64,000 nucleotides of DNA from Synechococcus sp. MEDNS5. Its GTDB lineage: Bacteria > Cyanobacteriota > Cyanobacteriia > PCC-6307 > Cyanobiaceae. The stretch lies in the NCBI RefSeq assembly GCF_014279875.1, contig NZ_CP047952.1:248001-312000 (forward strand). The letters run 5' to 3'. A program made the translations under genes and the position numbers. The notes under the pieces are model-generated. The model was not told where the DNA came from. It searched no databases and was given only the letters and a program-made list of their open reading frames with translations. Below, piece by piece: positions 33,643-41,942 of this stretch; within the stretch, counting starts at the first letter, position 1, and each line of letters opens with the position of its first letter.

Positions 33643-34659
33643 GTGCATATCCATTTTCTGATTCCTTGCTATGGCGGTCAGATTTCGGAAGCTACCTTCA
33701 CGAGTTTTGTCCGTTTTATCGCACGTGCACCCCAATGGGGCTTGGAGTGGAGCTTGGACACCTTGGTGAACGAAAGCCTGATCCCTCGAGGACGTAATGC
33801 ATTGGTGGCACGGGCAATGCATAACCCCCGTGCCACTCATTTAATGTTCCTAGATGCAGATATAGGTTTTGATCCGGAATATATCCTGATGCTTCTGCAA
33901 GAGGATGTGGATGTGATTGGTGGTGGTTATCCAAAGAAAAGCTTGCCCATCGACTATGTGATCAACCCAATTGTTGGTGGGATTGCTGATGACGTGAAGG
34001 CTGAAGTTGAGCGTATTGGGACCGGGTTTTTGCTGCTGAAAAAAAATGTATTCTCGCGAATGGCGAAAGCGATGCCGGAGTTGAAGTATATCGATGACTG
34101 CGGGTTAGACCCTTCCATTAATCAACATCTCTATGCCTTTTTCGAATGCGGGCTATTTGGAGAGAAAGTATTTATGAGTGAAGACTGGCTTTTTTGTAAT
34201 CGTTGGCGATCCCTTGGCGGAAAAATCTTTATTTCCAAGCGTTTCGCCCTCACTCACATAGGGTCATATGCCTTCTCAGAGGCTGCCCAAGCTTCGCTTC
34301 TAGCCCGTCTTAGCGCGCAGCTTACGGCTCCAGCTGCAGCGGCTTCCACTTCTCCACTGAGTGCGCCTTCCGCTTCAACATCCAGTTCGACCGAAGGCTC
34401 AGCATCGGTCACTCAAGCAAGCGCTACACATGATGCTCCAGCAAAGGTTGCTTCGAAGGCAAAGGCTGCTTCGAAGGCAAAGGCTGCTCCCAAGACGAAG
34501 GCTGCTCCCAAGACGAAGGCTGCTCCCAAGACGAAGGCTGCTCCCAAGACGAAGGCTGCTCCCAAGACGACAGCCAAGCCAGCTGCTAATGAGCAATCAG
34601 CCTCGAAGCCCACGCGCGCTTCTCGCCGTAAGCCGAAAGACAGCTCACCGGCAAACTGA
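33643..34659 (+). CDS. GT-A type glycosyltransferase with a Lys/Ala/Pro repeat tail
   Basis: This codes for 338 aa from GTG 33643. The catalytic part (residues 1-220) starts with the strand HIHFLIPCYGG, has SLIPRGRNALVARAM, the metal-binding LMFLDADIGFD (DAD at about 70-72), VIGGGYPKK and a C-terminal FMSEDWLFCNRW acceptor-side motif, as in small GT-A enzymes common in marine cyanobacteria and cyanophages. From about residue 222 the sequence becomes Ala/Ser/Thr/Pro-rich, then strongly basic with hexapeptide repeats KAAPKT (residues 268-309), resembling histone H1 tails. No membrane segment is seen. The next gene is hisS, 21 nt downstream. The sugar donor is unknown. Confidence 0.75.
   Translation: MHIHFLIPCYGGQISEATFTSFVRFIARAPQWGLEWSLDTLVNESLIPRGRNALVARAMHNPRATHLMFLDADIGFDPEYILMLLQEDVDVIGGGYPKKSLPIDYVINPIVGGIADDVKAEVERIGTGFLLLKKNVFSRMAKAMPELKYIDDCGLDPSINQHLYAFFECGLFGEKVFMSEDWLFCNRWRSLGGKIFISKRFALTHIGSYAFSEAAQASLLARLSAQLTAPAAAASTSPLSAPSASTSSSTEGSASVTQASATHDAPAKVASKAKAASKAKAAPKTKAAPKTKAAPKTKAAPKTKAAPKTTAKPAANEQSASKPTRASRRKPKDSSPAN
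34444..34569 (+). repeat. Seven 18-bp coding repeats (K-A-A-P-K-T type)
   Basis: Five identical copies of AAGGCTGCTCCCAAGACG at 34480-34569 are preceded by two variant copies at 34444-34479 ending in TCGAAGGCA. They encode a Lys/Ala/Pro-rich tail of the glycosyltransferase. Base-perfect copies suggest recent slippage and likely length variation between strains. Confidence 0.9.
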
Positions 34660-34680
34660 TCGCAGTTGTTTTCCGTTGCC

Positions 34681-35991
34681 ATGACGCAACTGCAAAGCCT
34701 GCGCGGCATGGTTGATCTCTTGCCCGGGCAAACCCAGCGCTGGCAGGCGGTGGAATCAATGGCCCGTAGCCATTTTCGGCGGTCGGGGTGCCTCGAGATC
34801 CGCACGCCTTTGCTCGAGGTCACTGAGTTGTTTGCCCGTGGCATCGGTGAAGCCACTGATGTGGTGGGTAAGGAGATGTACAGCTTTCAGGATCGTGGTG
34901 AGCGCTCTTGCACCCTTAGGCCAGAGGGAACGGCTTCCGTCGTGCGAGCAGCCTTGCAGCATGGCCTTCTTGCCCAAGGCGGTCAGCGGCTGTGGTACGC
35001 CGGGCCGATGTTCCGCTATGAGCGGCCTCAGGCAGGTCGTCAGCGTCAGTTTCATCAAATTGGAGTGGAGTGGCTCGGAGTTGCATCACCTGTCAGTGAT
35101 GCCGAAGTGATCGCTTTGGCTTGGGATTTGCTTGCGGATTGTGGAGTTGAAGGTCTGGCTTTGGAGCTCAACAGCCTGGGCACCCCTGCTGATCGCAAGG
35201 CGTATCGCACCACACTTGTGAACTGGCTTGACGCGCGGCGGGAGCATTTGGATGCCGATTCTCAGCAACGTTTGAACACGAATCCCTTGCGCATTCTCGA
35301 TAGCAAGATCCCCGAAACGCAGTCCCTACTCCAGGACGCCCCGATGTTGGAACAAAGCTTGTGTGATGAGAGCCGGGAGCGTCACCAAGCGGTTATTGAG
35401 GCTCTCGATGCTCTAGCAATTCCTTATCAGCTCAATCCTCGTTTGGTGCGTGGTCTGGACTACTACGGCCATACAGCATTTGAAATCACTAGCGATCAAC
35501 TTGGAGCTCAGGCCACGGTCTGCGGTGGTGGGCGTTACGACGGGCTGGTTGAGCAGCTGGGGGGTGGACCAACGCCCGCCATTGGTTGGGCTTTGGGCAT
35601 GGAACGTTTGCTGCTGGTCCTGGCGGCGGCAGCAGAGGCCAATCCGTCAGGGAGAGCCTCTCGCTTGGTTCAGCCGGCTGCACCGGATGTGTATGTGGTG
35701 AATCGGGGCGATGCCGCGACTCATCAGGCGTTGGTGCTGTGTCGTCGTCTTCGTGGCTTTGGTTTGGTTGTTGAAAGGGATGAATCCGGTTCAGCCTTTG
35801 GCAAGCAGTTCAAGCGTGCTGACCGCAGTGGTGCTGCATTTGCCCTCGTGCTGGGCGATGAGGAGGCGGCCCGTGGCGTCGTTCGGTTGAAAGCGCTTCA
35901 GGCTGCCTCCGGAGCTGAGACGGCATTCCCCCAGGCGGACTGGAGTCTCAATGATCTCGATGCACTTGTGGCTCAGCTCAGAAAGGGGTGA
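34681..35991 (+). CDS. hisS: Histidine-tRNA ligase
   Basis: This codes for 436 aa from ATG 34681; a frame start at 34666 would add five residues. Class II synthetase motifs are present: [13 protein letters not shown] at the start, motif 2 in [21 protein letters not shown], the histidine-specific [23 protein letters not shown], and motif 3 in [15 protein letters not shown]-terminal anticodon-binding domain follows ([21 protein letters not shown]). It charges tRNA-His with histidine in the cytoplasm. It lies between two glycosyltransferase genes on the same strand, probably by co-transcription rather than shared function. Confidence 0.97.
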   Translation: MTQLQSLRGMVDLLPGQTQRWQAVESMARSHFRRSGCLEIRTPLLEVTELFARGIGEATDVVGKEMYSFQDRGERSCTLRPEGTASVVRAALQHGLLAQGGQRLWYAGPMFRYERPQAGRQRQFHQIGVEWLGVASPVSDAEVIALAWDLLADCGVEGLALELNSLGTPADRKAYRTTLVNWLDARREHLDADSQQRLNTNPLRILDSKIPETQSLLQDAPMLEQSLCDESRERHQAVIEALDALAIPYQLNPRLVRGLDYYGHTAFEITSDQLGAQATVCGGGRYDGLVEQLGGGPTPAIGWALGMERLLLVLAAAAEANPSGRASRLVQPAAPDVYVVNRGDAATHQALVLCRRLRGFGLVVERDESGSAFGKQFKRADRSGAAFALVLGDEEAARGVVRLKALQAASGAETAFPQADWSLNDLDALVAQLRKG

Positions 35992-36042
35992 TAGTTCTGG
36001 TGCGGCTTCGATCTCAGCCCTTTGAGCAGGGAGTTTTCGCCC

Positions 36043-36915
36043 ATGGCTTTCGATGACTTTTCGCGGCGGTTCGGCGGCGCTCAGGTGATGGGTCCTCGGG
36101 GGGCTGCGGTCATCACGCCTTACTACAAAGAATCTTTAGAGGTTCTGGAGCGCTGCCATCGCAGTTGCCTTGCGCAAGAAGGGGACTGGCCTCTCCGCCA
36201 TGTGATGGTGGCGGATGGCTTTGCTCGGCCGGAAATCGAGGGCTGGGATGTCGAGCACATCAGCTTGGCGAGGGGGCATGGCGATAACGGCAACACGCCC
36301 CGTTGCATCGGGGCGATCTCAGCCATTAATCAGGGCTATTGGCCCATTCTTTTTCTAGATGCCGATAACTGGTTCCATCCTTGGCATATCAGCGCTGTGG
36401 TGACGCTGCGCCATCGTCATCCCAGTGCCGATGTGTTGGCGATGGGGCGTGAATGTGCCCTCCCTGATGGCACGTTGATTCCAGGGCTGCCTGAGGAAGA
36501 TTTAGGGCTTCGTCATGTGGATACATCGTCGTATGTGTTTTATCCATCAGCCTTCAGGGTGTTGCCGCTTTGGGGAATGATGCCCCCCTATTTGGGCCCT
36601 ATTTGCGATCGCTTCATACGGCAGGCAATTGATGACTACGGCTTGGTGATGGCCGGCACCCACCAACCCAGTGTGGTCTTTACAGCCCACTACAGCTGGG
36701 GGTATCAGGCGCTTGGTCGCCCTGTGCCTGAAGACGTTCATGACATCGATTGGGGCCGTCTTCGAGCTCAATTCGACCCCGGGGATGTGTATCGCCGAAC
36801 CGGTCTGCACCTGGCTCTCACCACGCCGGCGAGTGCATCAGGTGCTGCCGGTACTGTTCATCAGGGGTCTAGCCTCAGTGGCCCTCGGCTGTCTCCGATT
36901 GCAGAACAGTCCTAG
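36043..36915 (+). CDS. GT2-like glycosyltransferase
   Basis: This codes for 290 aa from ATG 36043, which has a GGGAG ribosome-binding site. The GT-A fold is recognisable from AVITPYYKESLEVLERC at the N-terminus, RHVMVADGFA, and LFLDADNWFHPWHI carrying the metal-binding Asp-x-Asp (about residue 106). No membrane segments are seen, so it is probably cytoplasmic, adding sugars to a nucleotide-sugar-fed glycan. It lies between hisS and UDP-glucose dehydrogenase/UDP-glucuronate epimerase on the same strand, suggesting a role in surface polysaccharide or glycoprotein decoration. Donor and acceptor are unknown. Confidence 0.75.
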   Translation: MAFDDFSRRFGGAQVMGPRGAAVITPYYKESLEVLERCHRSCLAQEGDWPLRHVMVADGFARPEIEGWDVEHISLARGHGDNGNTPRCIGAISAINQGYWPILFLDADNWFHPWHISAVVTLRHRHPSADVLAMGRECALPDGTLIPGLPEEDLGLRHVDTSSYVFYPSAFRVLPLWGMMPPYLGPICDRFIRQAIDDYGLVMAGTHQPSVVFTAHYSWGYQALGRPVPEDVHDIDWGRLRAQFDPGDVYRRTGLHLALTTPASASGAAGTVHQGSSLSGPRLSPIAEQS

Positions 36916-36956
36916 CCGTTGAGGCTCTATCAACACCACCCTTCACCGTATTGCTC

Positions 36957-38387
36957 GTGCCTTCGATTCGCTCCATTTGCTGCATTGGCGCCGGCTATGT
37001 GGGCGGGCCAACCATGGCCGTGATTGCCGACCGCTGCCCCGGCGTGCAGGTGACGGTGGTGGACATCAACCAGGCGCGTATCGACGCCTGGAATGATGCC
37101 GACCTCAGCAAGCTGCCGGTGTACGAACCCGGCCTGGATGCCGTGGTGGGCCGTGCCCGGGGCCGCAATCTGCGCTTTTCCACGGCTGTGGATGAGGCCA
37201 TCGCTGCGGCCGACATGGTGTTCATTTCTGTGAACACCCCCACCAAAACGAAGGGCCTGGGTGCCGGCCAGGCCAGTGATCTGCGCTGGGTTGAGGCCTG
37301 TGCTCGCCAGGTGGCCAAGTCCGCCACCGGCCACACGATCGTGGTGGAGAAGAGCACCCTGCCGGTGCGCACCGCTGAAGCGATTAAGGCGATCCTGGCC
37401 TCGGCGGAAGCGTCCGGGGGAGATCGCTCCTTCGCCGTTCTCTCCAATCCGGAATTCCTCGCCGAAGGCACCGCCATCCCTGACCTGGAATCACCCGATC
37501 GCGTGTTGATCGGCGGCGAGCACCCCGAGGCAATCGATGCCCTGGCCTGCGTGTATAGCCACTGGGTTCCGCAGGAGCGCATTCTCCGCACCAACCTCTG
37601 GAGCAGTGAGCTCTCCAAGCTCACCGCCAATGCCTTTCTGGCCCAGCGCATCAGTTCGATCAATTCCGTGGCGGCCCTCTGCGAAGCCACCGGCGCGGAT
37701 GTGCGCGAGGTGGCCCGGGCGATCGGCACCGACAGCCGCATCGGTCCCAAATTCCTCAATGCCGGCCCTGGCTTCGGGGGCAGCTGCTTTCAGAAGGACA
37801 TTCTCAATCTGGTGTATCTCTGCCGTCATTTCGGTCTGCCGGATGTGGCCGATTACTGGGAATCGGTGGTGCAGCTCAACACCTGGCAGCAGCACCGGAT
37901 TGCACGCCTGGTGGTGCAGAAGCTTTTCGGCACCGTGACCGGCAAGCGCCTGGCGATCCTTGGCTTTGCCTTCAAGGCCGACACCAACGACACCCGCGAA
38001 GCGCCGGCGATCCGCATCGCCAAGGACCTGCTGGAGGAAGGGGCGCAACTGGCAATCCACGATCCCAAGGTGGAGCCCGAGCAGATCGCCCGCGATCTGA
38101 GCCTGCCCGCCAGTGAAGCCCCTAATGCCGAGTCTGGCCCCACCCGAGCCTCTCTCAGCGGCGAGGGCACCTGGTGGCCGAGCGCGTCTGTGGCGGCTGC
38201 CCTGGAAGGGGCTGATTCCGTGTTGATTCTCACGGAGTGGAACCAGTACCGGCAGCTCGACTGGACTGATCTTGCCCAGCGCATGCGTCAGCCCGCCTGG
38301 GTGTTCGATGCGCGCTCGGTGGTGGATCCCGATCAGGTGCATGCCGCCGGCCTGAAGCTCTGGCGCATCGGCGAGGGCCAACCATGA
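36957..38387 (+). CDS. ugd: UDP-glucose 6-dehydrogenase
   Basis: This codes for 476 aa from GTG 36957; a TTG at 36951 would add two residues. It oxidises UDP-glucose to UDP-glucuronate with two NAD+. The N-terminal Rossmann motif is CCIGAGYVGGPT (about residue 10). The family signatures SVNTPT, SNPEFLAEGTA and the catalytic GPGFGGSCFQKD (Cys near 277) are all intact, as is the C-terminal Rossmann half with LGFAFKADTNDTREAPA. Length and the GGP-type nucleotide loop fit the longer eukaryote-like UGDH subgroup. The stop overlaps the first ATG of the epimerase gene, so the two enzymes are coupled and make UDP-glucuronate and then UDP-galacturonate for surface glycans. Confidence 0.95.
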   Translation: MPSIRSICCIGAGYVGGPTMAVIADRCPGVQVTVVDINQARIDAWNDADLSKLPVYEPGLDAVVGRARGRNLRFSTAVDEAIAAADMVFISVNTPTKTKGLGAGQASDLRWVEACARQVAKSATGHTIVVEKSTLPVRTAEAIKAILASAEASGGDRSFAVLSNPEFLAEGTAIPDLESPDRVLIGGEHPEAIDALACVYSHWVPQERILRTNLWSSELSKLTANAFLAQRISSINSVAALCEATGADVREVARAIGTDSRIGPKFLNAGPGFGGSCFQKDILNLVYLCRHFGLPDVADYWESVVQLNTWQQHRIARLVVQKLFGTVTGKRLAILGFAFKADTNDTREAPAIRIAKDLLEEGAQLAIHDPKVEPEQIARDLSLPASEAPNAESGPTRASLSGEGTWWPSASVAAALEGADSVLILTEWNQYRQLDWTDLAQRMRQPAWVFDARSVVDPDQVHAAGLKLWRIGEGQP

Positions 38388-38423
38388 GCGAGGGAACATC
38401 CATGAGCGAGGGAACAGCCATGA
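38371..38423 (+). repeat. Three tandem ribosome-binding-site plus ATG modules at the epimerase start
   Basis: Three successive units read GCGAGGG, five or six bases, then CCATGA: 38371-38387 (17 bp), 38388-38405 and 38406-38423 (18 bp each). Each has a GAGGG box 5-6 nt before an in-frame ATG (38384, 38402, 38420). The first unit is the end of ugd. The two copies downstream look like duplications of it. Confidence 0.9.
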
Positions 38424-39448
38424 GAACCGTTCTGGTGACCGGCGCCGCAGGCTTCATCGGCGCTGATCTCTGTCTGCGCCTGCTGGAGCGGGGCGAGCGG
38501 GTGATCGGCATCGACAACCTCAACAGCTACTACGACCCGGCGCTCAAGCGCGCCCGCCTTGCGCGCATCGATGCGGTGGCGGCCACGGCATCGGCCGGTC
38601 GTTGGCGCTTTGAACCCCTGGCTCTGGAGGAGGGCGGGGCGCTGATGGACCTGTTTGCCGCTGAGCGGCCCGAGGTGGTGGTGAATCTCGCCGCCCAGGC
38701 CGGCGTGCGTTACTCCCTCGAGAATCCTGCCGCTTACATCCAGAGCAATCTGGTGGGCTTCGGCAACATCCTCGAAGGTTGCCGGCATCACGGTGTGGAG
38801 AACCTGGTGTATGCCTCCAGCAGTTCGGTATACGGCGGTAACCGCAATCTCCCTTTCCATGAGCGACAGCCGGTGAACCACCCGGTAAGCCTCTATGCGG
38901 CCAGCAAGAAGGCCAATGAGCTCATGGCCCACACCTACAGCCATCTTTATGGTCTGCCCGCCACCGGTCTGCGCTTCTTTACCGTCTATGGCCCTTGGGG
39001 CCGGCCTGATATGGCGCCGATGTTGTTCGCCAAGGCCATCCTCGCTGGTGAGCCGATCAAAGTGTTCAACCACGGCAAAATGCAGCGCGACTTCACGTAC
39101 ATCGACGACATCGTGGAGGGGGTGCTTCGCTGCTGCGACAAGCCGGCCACCGCCAATCCCGAGTTCGACCCGATGGCGCCCGATCCAGCCACGGCAGCGG
39201 CTCCTCATCGCGTGTTCAACATCGGCAACAGCCAGCCCACGGAGCTTCTGCGCTTCATCGAGGTGATGGAGCAGGCACTCGGGCGGGAGGCGATCAAGCA
39301 GTTTCAGCCAATGCAGCCGGGGGATGTGGTGGCGACAGCCGCTGATACAGCCGCCCTGGAAGCCTGGGTGGGCTTCAAGCCTTCCACTCCGATCGAAGAT
39401 GGTGTGGAGCGCTTCGCTTGCTGGTATCGGGAGTTTTACAAGGCTTAG
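38420..39448 (+). CDS. UDP-glucuronate 4-epimerase (NAD-dependent epimerase/dehydratase)
   Basis: This codes for 342 aa from ATG 38420. In-frame ATGs at 38402 and 38384 would add 6 or 12 residues (MSEGTS/MSEGTA), created by the duplicated start modules. The start at 38420 gives the normal family N-terminus MRTVLVTGAAGFIG. Extended short-chain dehydrogenase features: GAAGFIG nucleotide loop, NLAAQAGVRYSLENP, SSSSVYGGN, catalytic YAASK (Tyr about 159, Lys about 163), and GPWGRPDMAP, a block typical of UDP-GlcA 4-epimerases. It interconverts UDP-glucuronate and UDP-galacturonate, directly after ugd. Its stop overlaps the convergent gene's stop by 4 nt. Confidence 0.9.
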   Translation: MRTVLVTGAAGFIGADLCLRLLERGERVIGIDNLNSYYDPALKRARLARIDAVAATASAGRWRFEPLALEEGGALMDLFAAERPEVVVNLAAQAGVRYSLENPAAYIQSNLVGFGNILEGCRHHGVENLVYASSSSVYGGNRNLPFHERQPVNHPVSLYAASKKANELMAHTYSHLYGLPATGLRFFTVYGPWGRPDMAPMLFAKAILAGEPIKVFNHGKMQRDFTYIDDIVEGVLRCCDKPATANPEFDPMAPDPATAAAPHRVFNIGNSQPTELLRFIEVMEQALGREAIKQFQPMQPGDVVATAADTAALEAWVGFKPSTPIEDGVERFACWYREFYKA

Positions 39449-39918
39449 TCGTAAAACCGCTTGCCATCGACTCGTTTCTGGCGATGACGTCGCGCTTCCC
39501 GGCGGCTGTATTCGCTCGCGGTCGGGTTGGCCACGGTGGGGTCCACATGGGCTACCTGTTCCCAGAGGTTACGGGGTGCCCAGCGCACCGTGTGCTCTAC
39601 ACGGTCGTGCTTGATGACGTGGCACCATCGTGATGTGCCGCACTGGGGGCAGAACAGCTCCTCGAGCCATTCATTGCTCAGCACCAGTACCGGATAGGCA
39701 TGGATGATCAGTTGGGCTCGCTTCGCGGACATTCCGCGCTGCTGGAGCTCTTCGGGGCTAAGCAGGTGCAGGAAATACTTTTTGCCGTTGCCCTCGATCC
39801 GTTGCTCGGGATGGGCTGGGCAGAACAGTTCGCGACGCTTCGGGCGACGGTTGCGACGGCCAGTGCTCTTTGCGCTGGGAACGGGGCGGCCCTGAGGGAC
39901 GGCAACCATGGGACCCAT
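39445..39918 (-). CDS. Conserved hypothetical basic protein with a CxxC pair
   Basis: This codes for 157 aa from ATG 39918 (an internal start is possible, as the first 25 residues are low-complexity and basic). It has a cysteine/histidine arrangement, LFCPAHPEQ followed about 65 residues later by LFCPQCGTSRWCH, which looks like a small zinc-binding site. Between them is a helix-rich segment with LLSPEELQQRG. The C-terminus is rich in Arg/Lys (SRREARRHRQKR). No signal peptide or membrane segment is seen. I recognise no function; nucleic-acid binding would fit the charge. It is convergent with the epimerase gene. Confidence 0.7.
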   Translation of the reverse strand: MGPMVAVPQGRPVPSAKSTGRRNRRPKRRELFCPAHPEQRIEGNGKKYFLHLLSPEELQQRGMSAKRAQLIIHAYPVLVLSNEWLEELFCPQCGTSRWCHVIKHDRVEHTVRWAPRNLWEQVAHVDPTVANPTASEYSRREARRHRQKRVDGKRFYD

Positions 39919-39996
39919 GCATCTGGAATCAGCTTATGGGATGGATGAGATCAAAAAAGTGGCCAGAGTGCGCTGATCACCAGAGTTTGAGACCGT

Positions 39997-40028
39997 AAAA
40001 AAAATTCCGCCTGATCACACAGGCGGAA
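39997..40028 (-). terminator. Intrinsic terminator of the psbEFLJ operon
   Basis: An 8-bp perfect stem TTCCGCCT (40005-40012) / AGGCGGAA (40021-40028) with an 8-nt loop, followed on the minus strand by eight T residues (opposite 39997-40004). It lies about 40 nt after the psbJ stop. Confidence 0.9.
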
Positions 40029-40066
40029 GAAGTGAGTCTGACTTGTCTCGAAAATGATCCAGGGAT

Positions 40067-40267
40067 TCAGGCGGAACCAACACCCGTGTAGGAGCCGTAG
40101 AAGAACAGGCCCACCACGAACAGCACAGCCATGCCACCGGCAGTAGCCACGAGCCAGAGGGGCAGGGTGCCTTCAGTCCAGCGGGAACGCCAGGCCACAG
40201 CAGGGCGACCATCAGGAAGGCGATCGGGAATGCGGCCGTCAGGAAGACCTGATTTCTTACCACTCAT
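40067..40267 (-). CDS. psbJ: Photosystem II protein J
   Basis: This codes for 66 aa from ATG 40267. There is a hydrophilic stromal N-terminus with [16 protein letters not shown], then [31 protein letters not shown]: the single membrane helix and C-terminus typical of PsbJ. It helps with the plastoquinone region and assembly of photosystem II. It is the last gene of psbE-psbF-psbL-psbJ and is followed by a strong terminator. Confidence 0.96.
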   Translation of the reverse strand: MSGKKSGLPDGRIPDRLPDGRPAVAWRSRWTEGTLPLWLVATAGGMAVLFVVGLFFYGSYTGVGSA

Positions 40268-40278
40268 GATTGGAGTCC

Positions 40279-40398
40279 TCAGTTGAAGAAGTAGCTGGAG
40301 AAGAGGATGCCCGTGGTGAACACCACCAACAAGCCGAGATAGAGGCTTGTGCGGTTCAGCTCAACCGGCAGGTTGTTGGGGTTGGGATTGCGCTCCAT
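40279..40398 (-). CDS. psbL: Photosystem II protein L
   Basis: This codes for 39 aa, exactly the usual PsbL length, from ATG 40398. It starts [20 protein letters not shown] and continues into one membrane helix ending ILFSSYFFN. PsbL sits at the monomer-monomer interface of photosystem II and supports the acceptor side. It lies 11 nt upstream of psbJ and 18 nt downstream of psbF, in the conserved order. Confidence 0.97.
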   Translation of the reverse strand: MERNPNPNNLPVELNRTSLYLGLLVVFTTGILFSSYFFN

Positions 40399-40416
40399 GG
40401 GGATGTCAGGAAGGAA

Positions 40417-40554
40417 TCAACGACGGATGAACTGCATGGCGGCCAGGGCGCCAAGGAAAAACACGGTTGGTACACCCAGGGTGTGAACAGCGAGCCAACG
40501 CACCGTGAAGATCGGATAGTTGCGCGGTGTGGATGTGGCGGGGGATTGGGTCAT
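40417..40554 (-). CDS. psbF: Cytochrome b559 subunit beta
   Basis: This codes for 45 aa from ATG 40554. The short stromal segment is followed by [20 protein letters not shown], where the His in AVHTLG is the heme ligand, and the protein ends MQFIRR. It forms the b559 heterodimer with PsbE in the photosystem II core. It lies 10 nt downstream of psbE. Confidence 0.98.
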   Translation of the reverse strand: MTQSPATSTPRNYPIFTVRWLAVHTLGVPTVFFLGALAAMQFIRR

Positions 40555-40564
40555 GGTTCAGGCT

Positions 40565-40813
40565 TTATTGCAGACGGTCGTCGAGTTGAGACTTGCCCTC
40601 GTAGCGCTGGCTCACGACCGGAGCTTTGCTTTCGGTGGCCTGGAAGTAGGCGTCAGGACGGGGAGTTCCGAAAGCGTCGTAGGCCAGGCCGGTGGACACA
40701 AACAGGAAACCCGCCAAAAAGATGGAGGGCAATGTGATGGCGTGGATCACCCAGTAGCGGATGCTGGTGATGATCTCGAAAAACGGGCGTTCCCCGGTGG
40801 AGCCGGCGGCCAT
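40565..40813 (-). CDS. psbE: Cytochrome b559 subunit alpha
   Basis: This codes for 82 aa, the standard PsbE length, from ATG 40813. It has [24 protein letters not shown] at the start, with the heme-ligand His in [10 protein letters not shown], one membrane helix ([16 protein letters not shown]) and the lumenal tail with PRPDAYF and [11 protein letters not shown]. It heads the psbEFLJ operon. The 87-bp gap from ycf48 has a GC-rich inverted repeat but no promoter I can name. Confidence 0.98.
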   Translation of the reverse strand: MAAGSTGERPFFEIITSIRYWVIHAITLPSIFLAGFLFVSTGLAYDAFGTPRPDAYFQATESKAPVVSQRYEGKSQLDDRLQ

Positions 40814-40900
40814 GACTTCGGGCGTATCAGCATGGTGATCCTAGGGGTAGGGCTCCGGCCATCGCGGCCGGCGCCTCCCCATGGTTACGAAGCGTTGTCC

Positions 40901-41911
40901 TCAGCTCACCGCCGTCCAGTGCAGCAGCAAGCCACGCTCCCCGAGGAGAAACGCGTGCTCCTGCCCTTCACTGTCGTCGAAGACGAAGCGATTGAAATTG
41001 GTCGGTGCCTGCCGGCTTTCGGGGTCGCGCTCCCAGCTGTCGCCTCCATCACGGCTCACCAGCAGGGTGCCGTTGCCGCCACCGGCCCAGATGGCGCCAT
41101 CGTTCGACCAGGCCATGTCCATATAGCCGTAGCCGTTGGTGATGGGAATGATTGGCTTGTTCCAGCTCTCAGGGTCCTCAGAGTTGTCATTGAGACGGAT
41201 CTGAGCGCCCCGGGCCACCATCCAGAGGTTTCCATCCGGCTGGTAGCCAATGCTTTGAAGCCTCTGGCTGCTCACGCGCTGGTGCACCTGCCAAACCTCT
41301 TGCCCGGGAATCCAGGTGGCGTAGAAATTGCCCAGGCTGCTCACACTCACGTAGCCGCCGTCAGCACTGCGGCGCAGGTCGCGCACCGCACCTGCTGCAT
41401 CACTCACCTCCGCTTCCCAACTGCCGCCGCCATCGCGGGTGCGATAAACCGCACCAACGTTGGTGGCCAGTTCAGCGCTGTCAGGTCCCAGGGCGGTGAT
41501 CAGGTAAGGCTCACCAGGAAGCTTGGTGTCCAGGAACAAGCGGGTCCAGTTCTGGCCGCCATCGGTGGTGTGCATCAGCAGGCCAGGCTGGCCTGCGATC
41601 CAGCCGTCCTCACCTTCAAAGGCGATGCTGAGCAGGCGGAAGTTCTCCTCATCGGGGAGATCAAGGCTGCGTTCGTTCCAACTGGAACCACCGTCGTTGG
41701 TTTCAAGGATCAAGCGGTTGCTGCCCACCAGAAAGCCGTGATCCGCACTGGTGAAGGCCACATCCAGAGGATTGGCGTCGGTGTTGAGATCCACAACCTG
41801 CCAGGGACTGCTCGTGGCCACCGGAACACGGGTGGTGACACAGCCGCCAAGGCCGAAGCCGATGCAGGCCACCAGCACGAGCTGGATCAGGGATTTGAGC
41901 AGAGAAGACAT
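40901..41911 (-). CDS. ycf48: Photosystem II assembly factor Ycf48 (lipoprotein)
   Basis: This codes for 336 aa from ATG 41911; a longer open frame upstream overlaps rubA and is not needed. The N-terminus SLLKSLIQLVLVACIGFGLGGC ends in a lipobox (LGGC), so the protein is lipid-anchored in the thylakoid lumen or periplasm. Repeated strand-turn units with DGGxSW (NDGGSSWNE, DGGQNWT, DGGGSWE, DGGDSWE) mark the seven-bladed propeller of the Ycf48/HCF136 family. It binds precursor D1 early in photosystem II assembly and repair. It lies between rubA and psbEFLJ, the widely conserved cyanobacterial order. Confidence 0.95.
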   Translation of the reverse strand: MSSLLKSLIQLVLVACIGFGLGGCVTTRVPVATSSPWQVVDLNTDANPLDVAFTSADHGFLVGSNRLILETNDGGSSWNERSLDLPDEENFRLLSIAFEGEDGWIAGQPGLLMHTTDGGQNWTRLFLDTKLPGEPYLITALGPDSAELATNVGAVYRTRDGGGSWEAEVSDAAGAVRDLRRSADGGYVSVSSLGNFYATWIPGQEVWQVHQRVSSQRLQSIGYQPDGNLWMVARGAQIRLNDNSEDPESWNKPIIPITNGYGYMDMAWSNDGAIWAGGGNGTLLVSRDGGDSWERDPESRQAPTNFNRFVFDDSEGQEHAFLLGERGLLLHWTAVS

Positions 41912-41942
41912 GCCGGGCACAGAAAACAACGGGGCGACGCGA

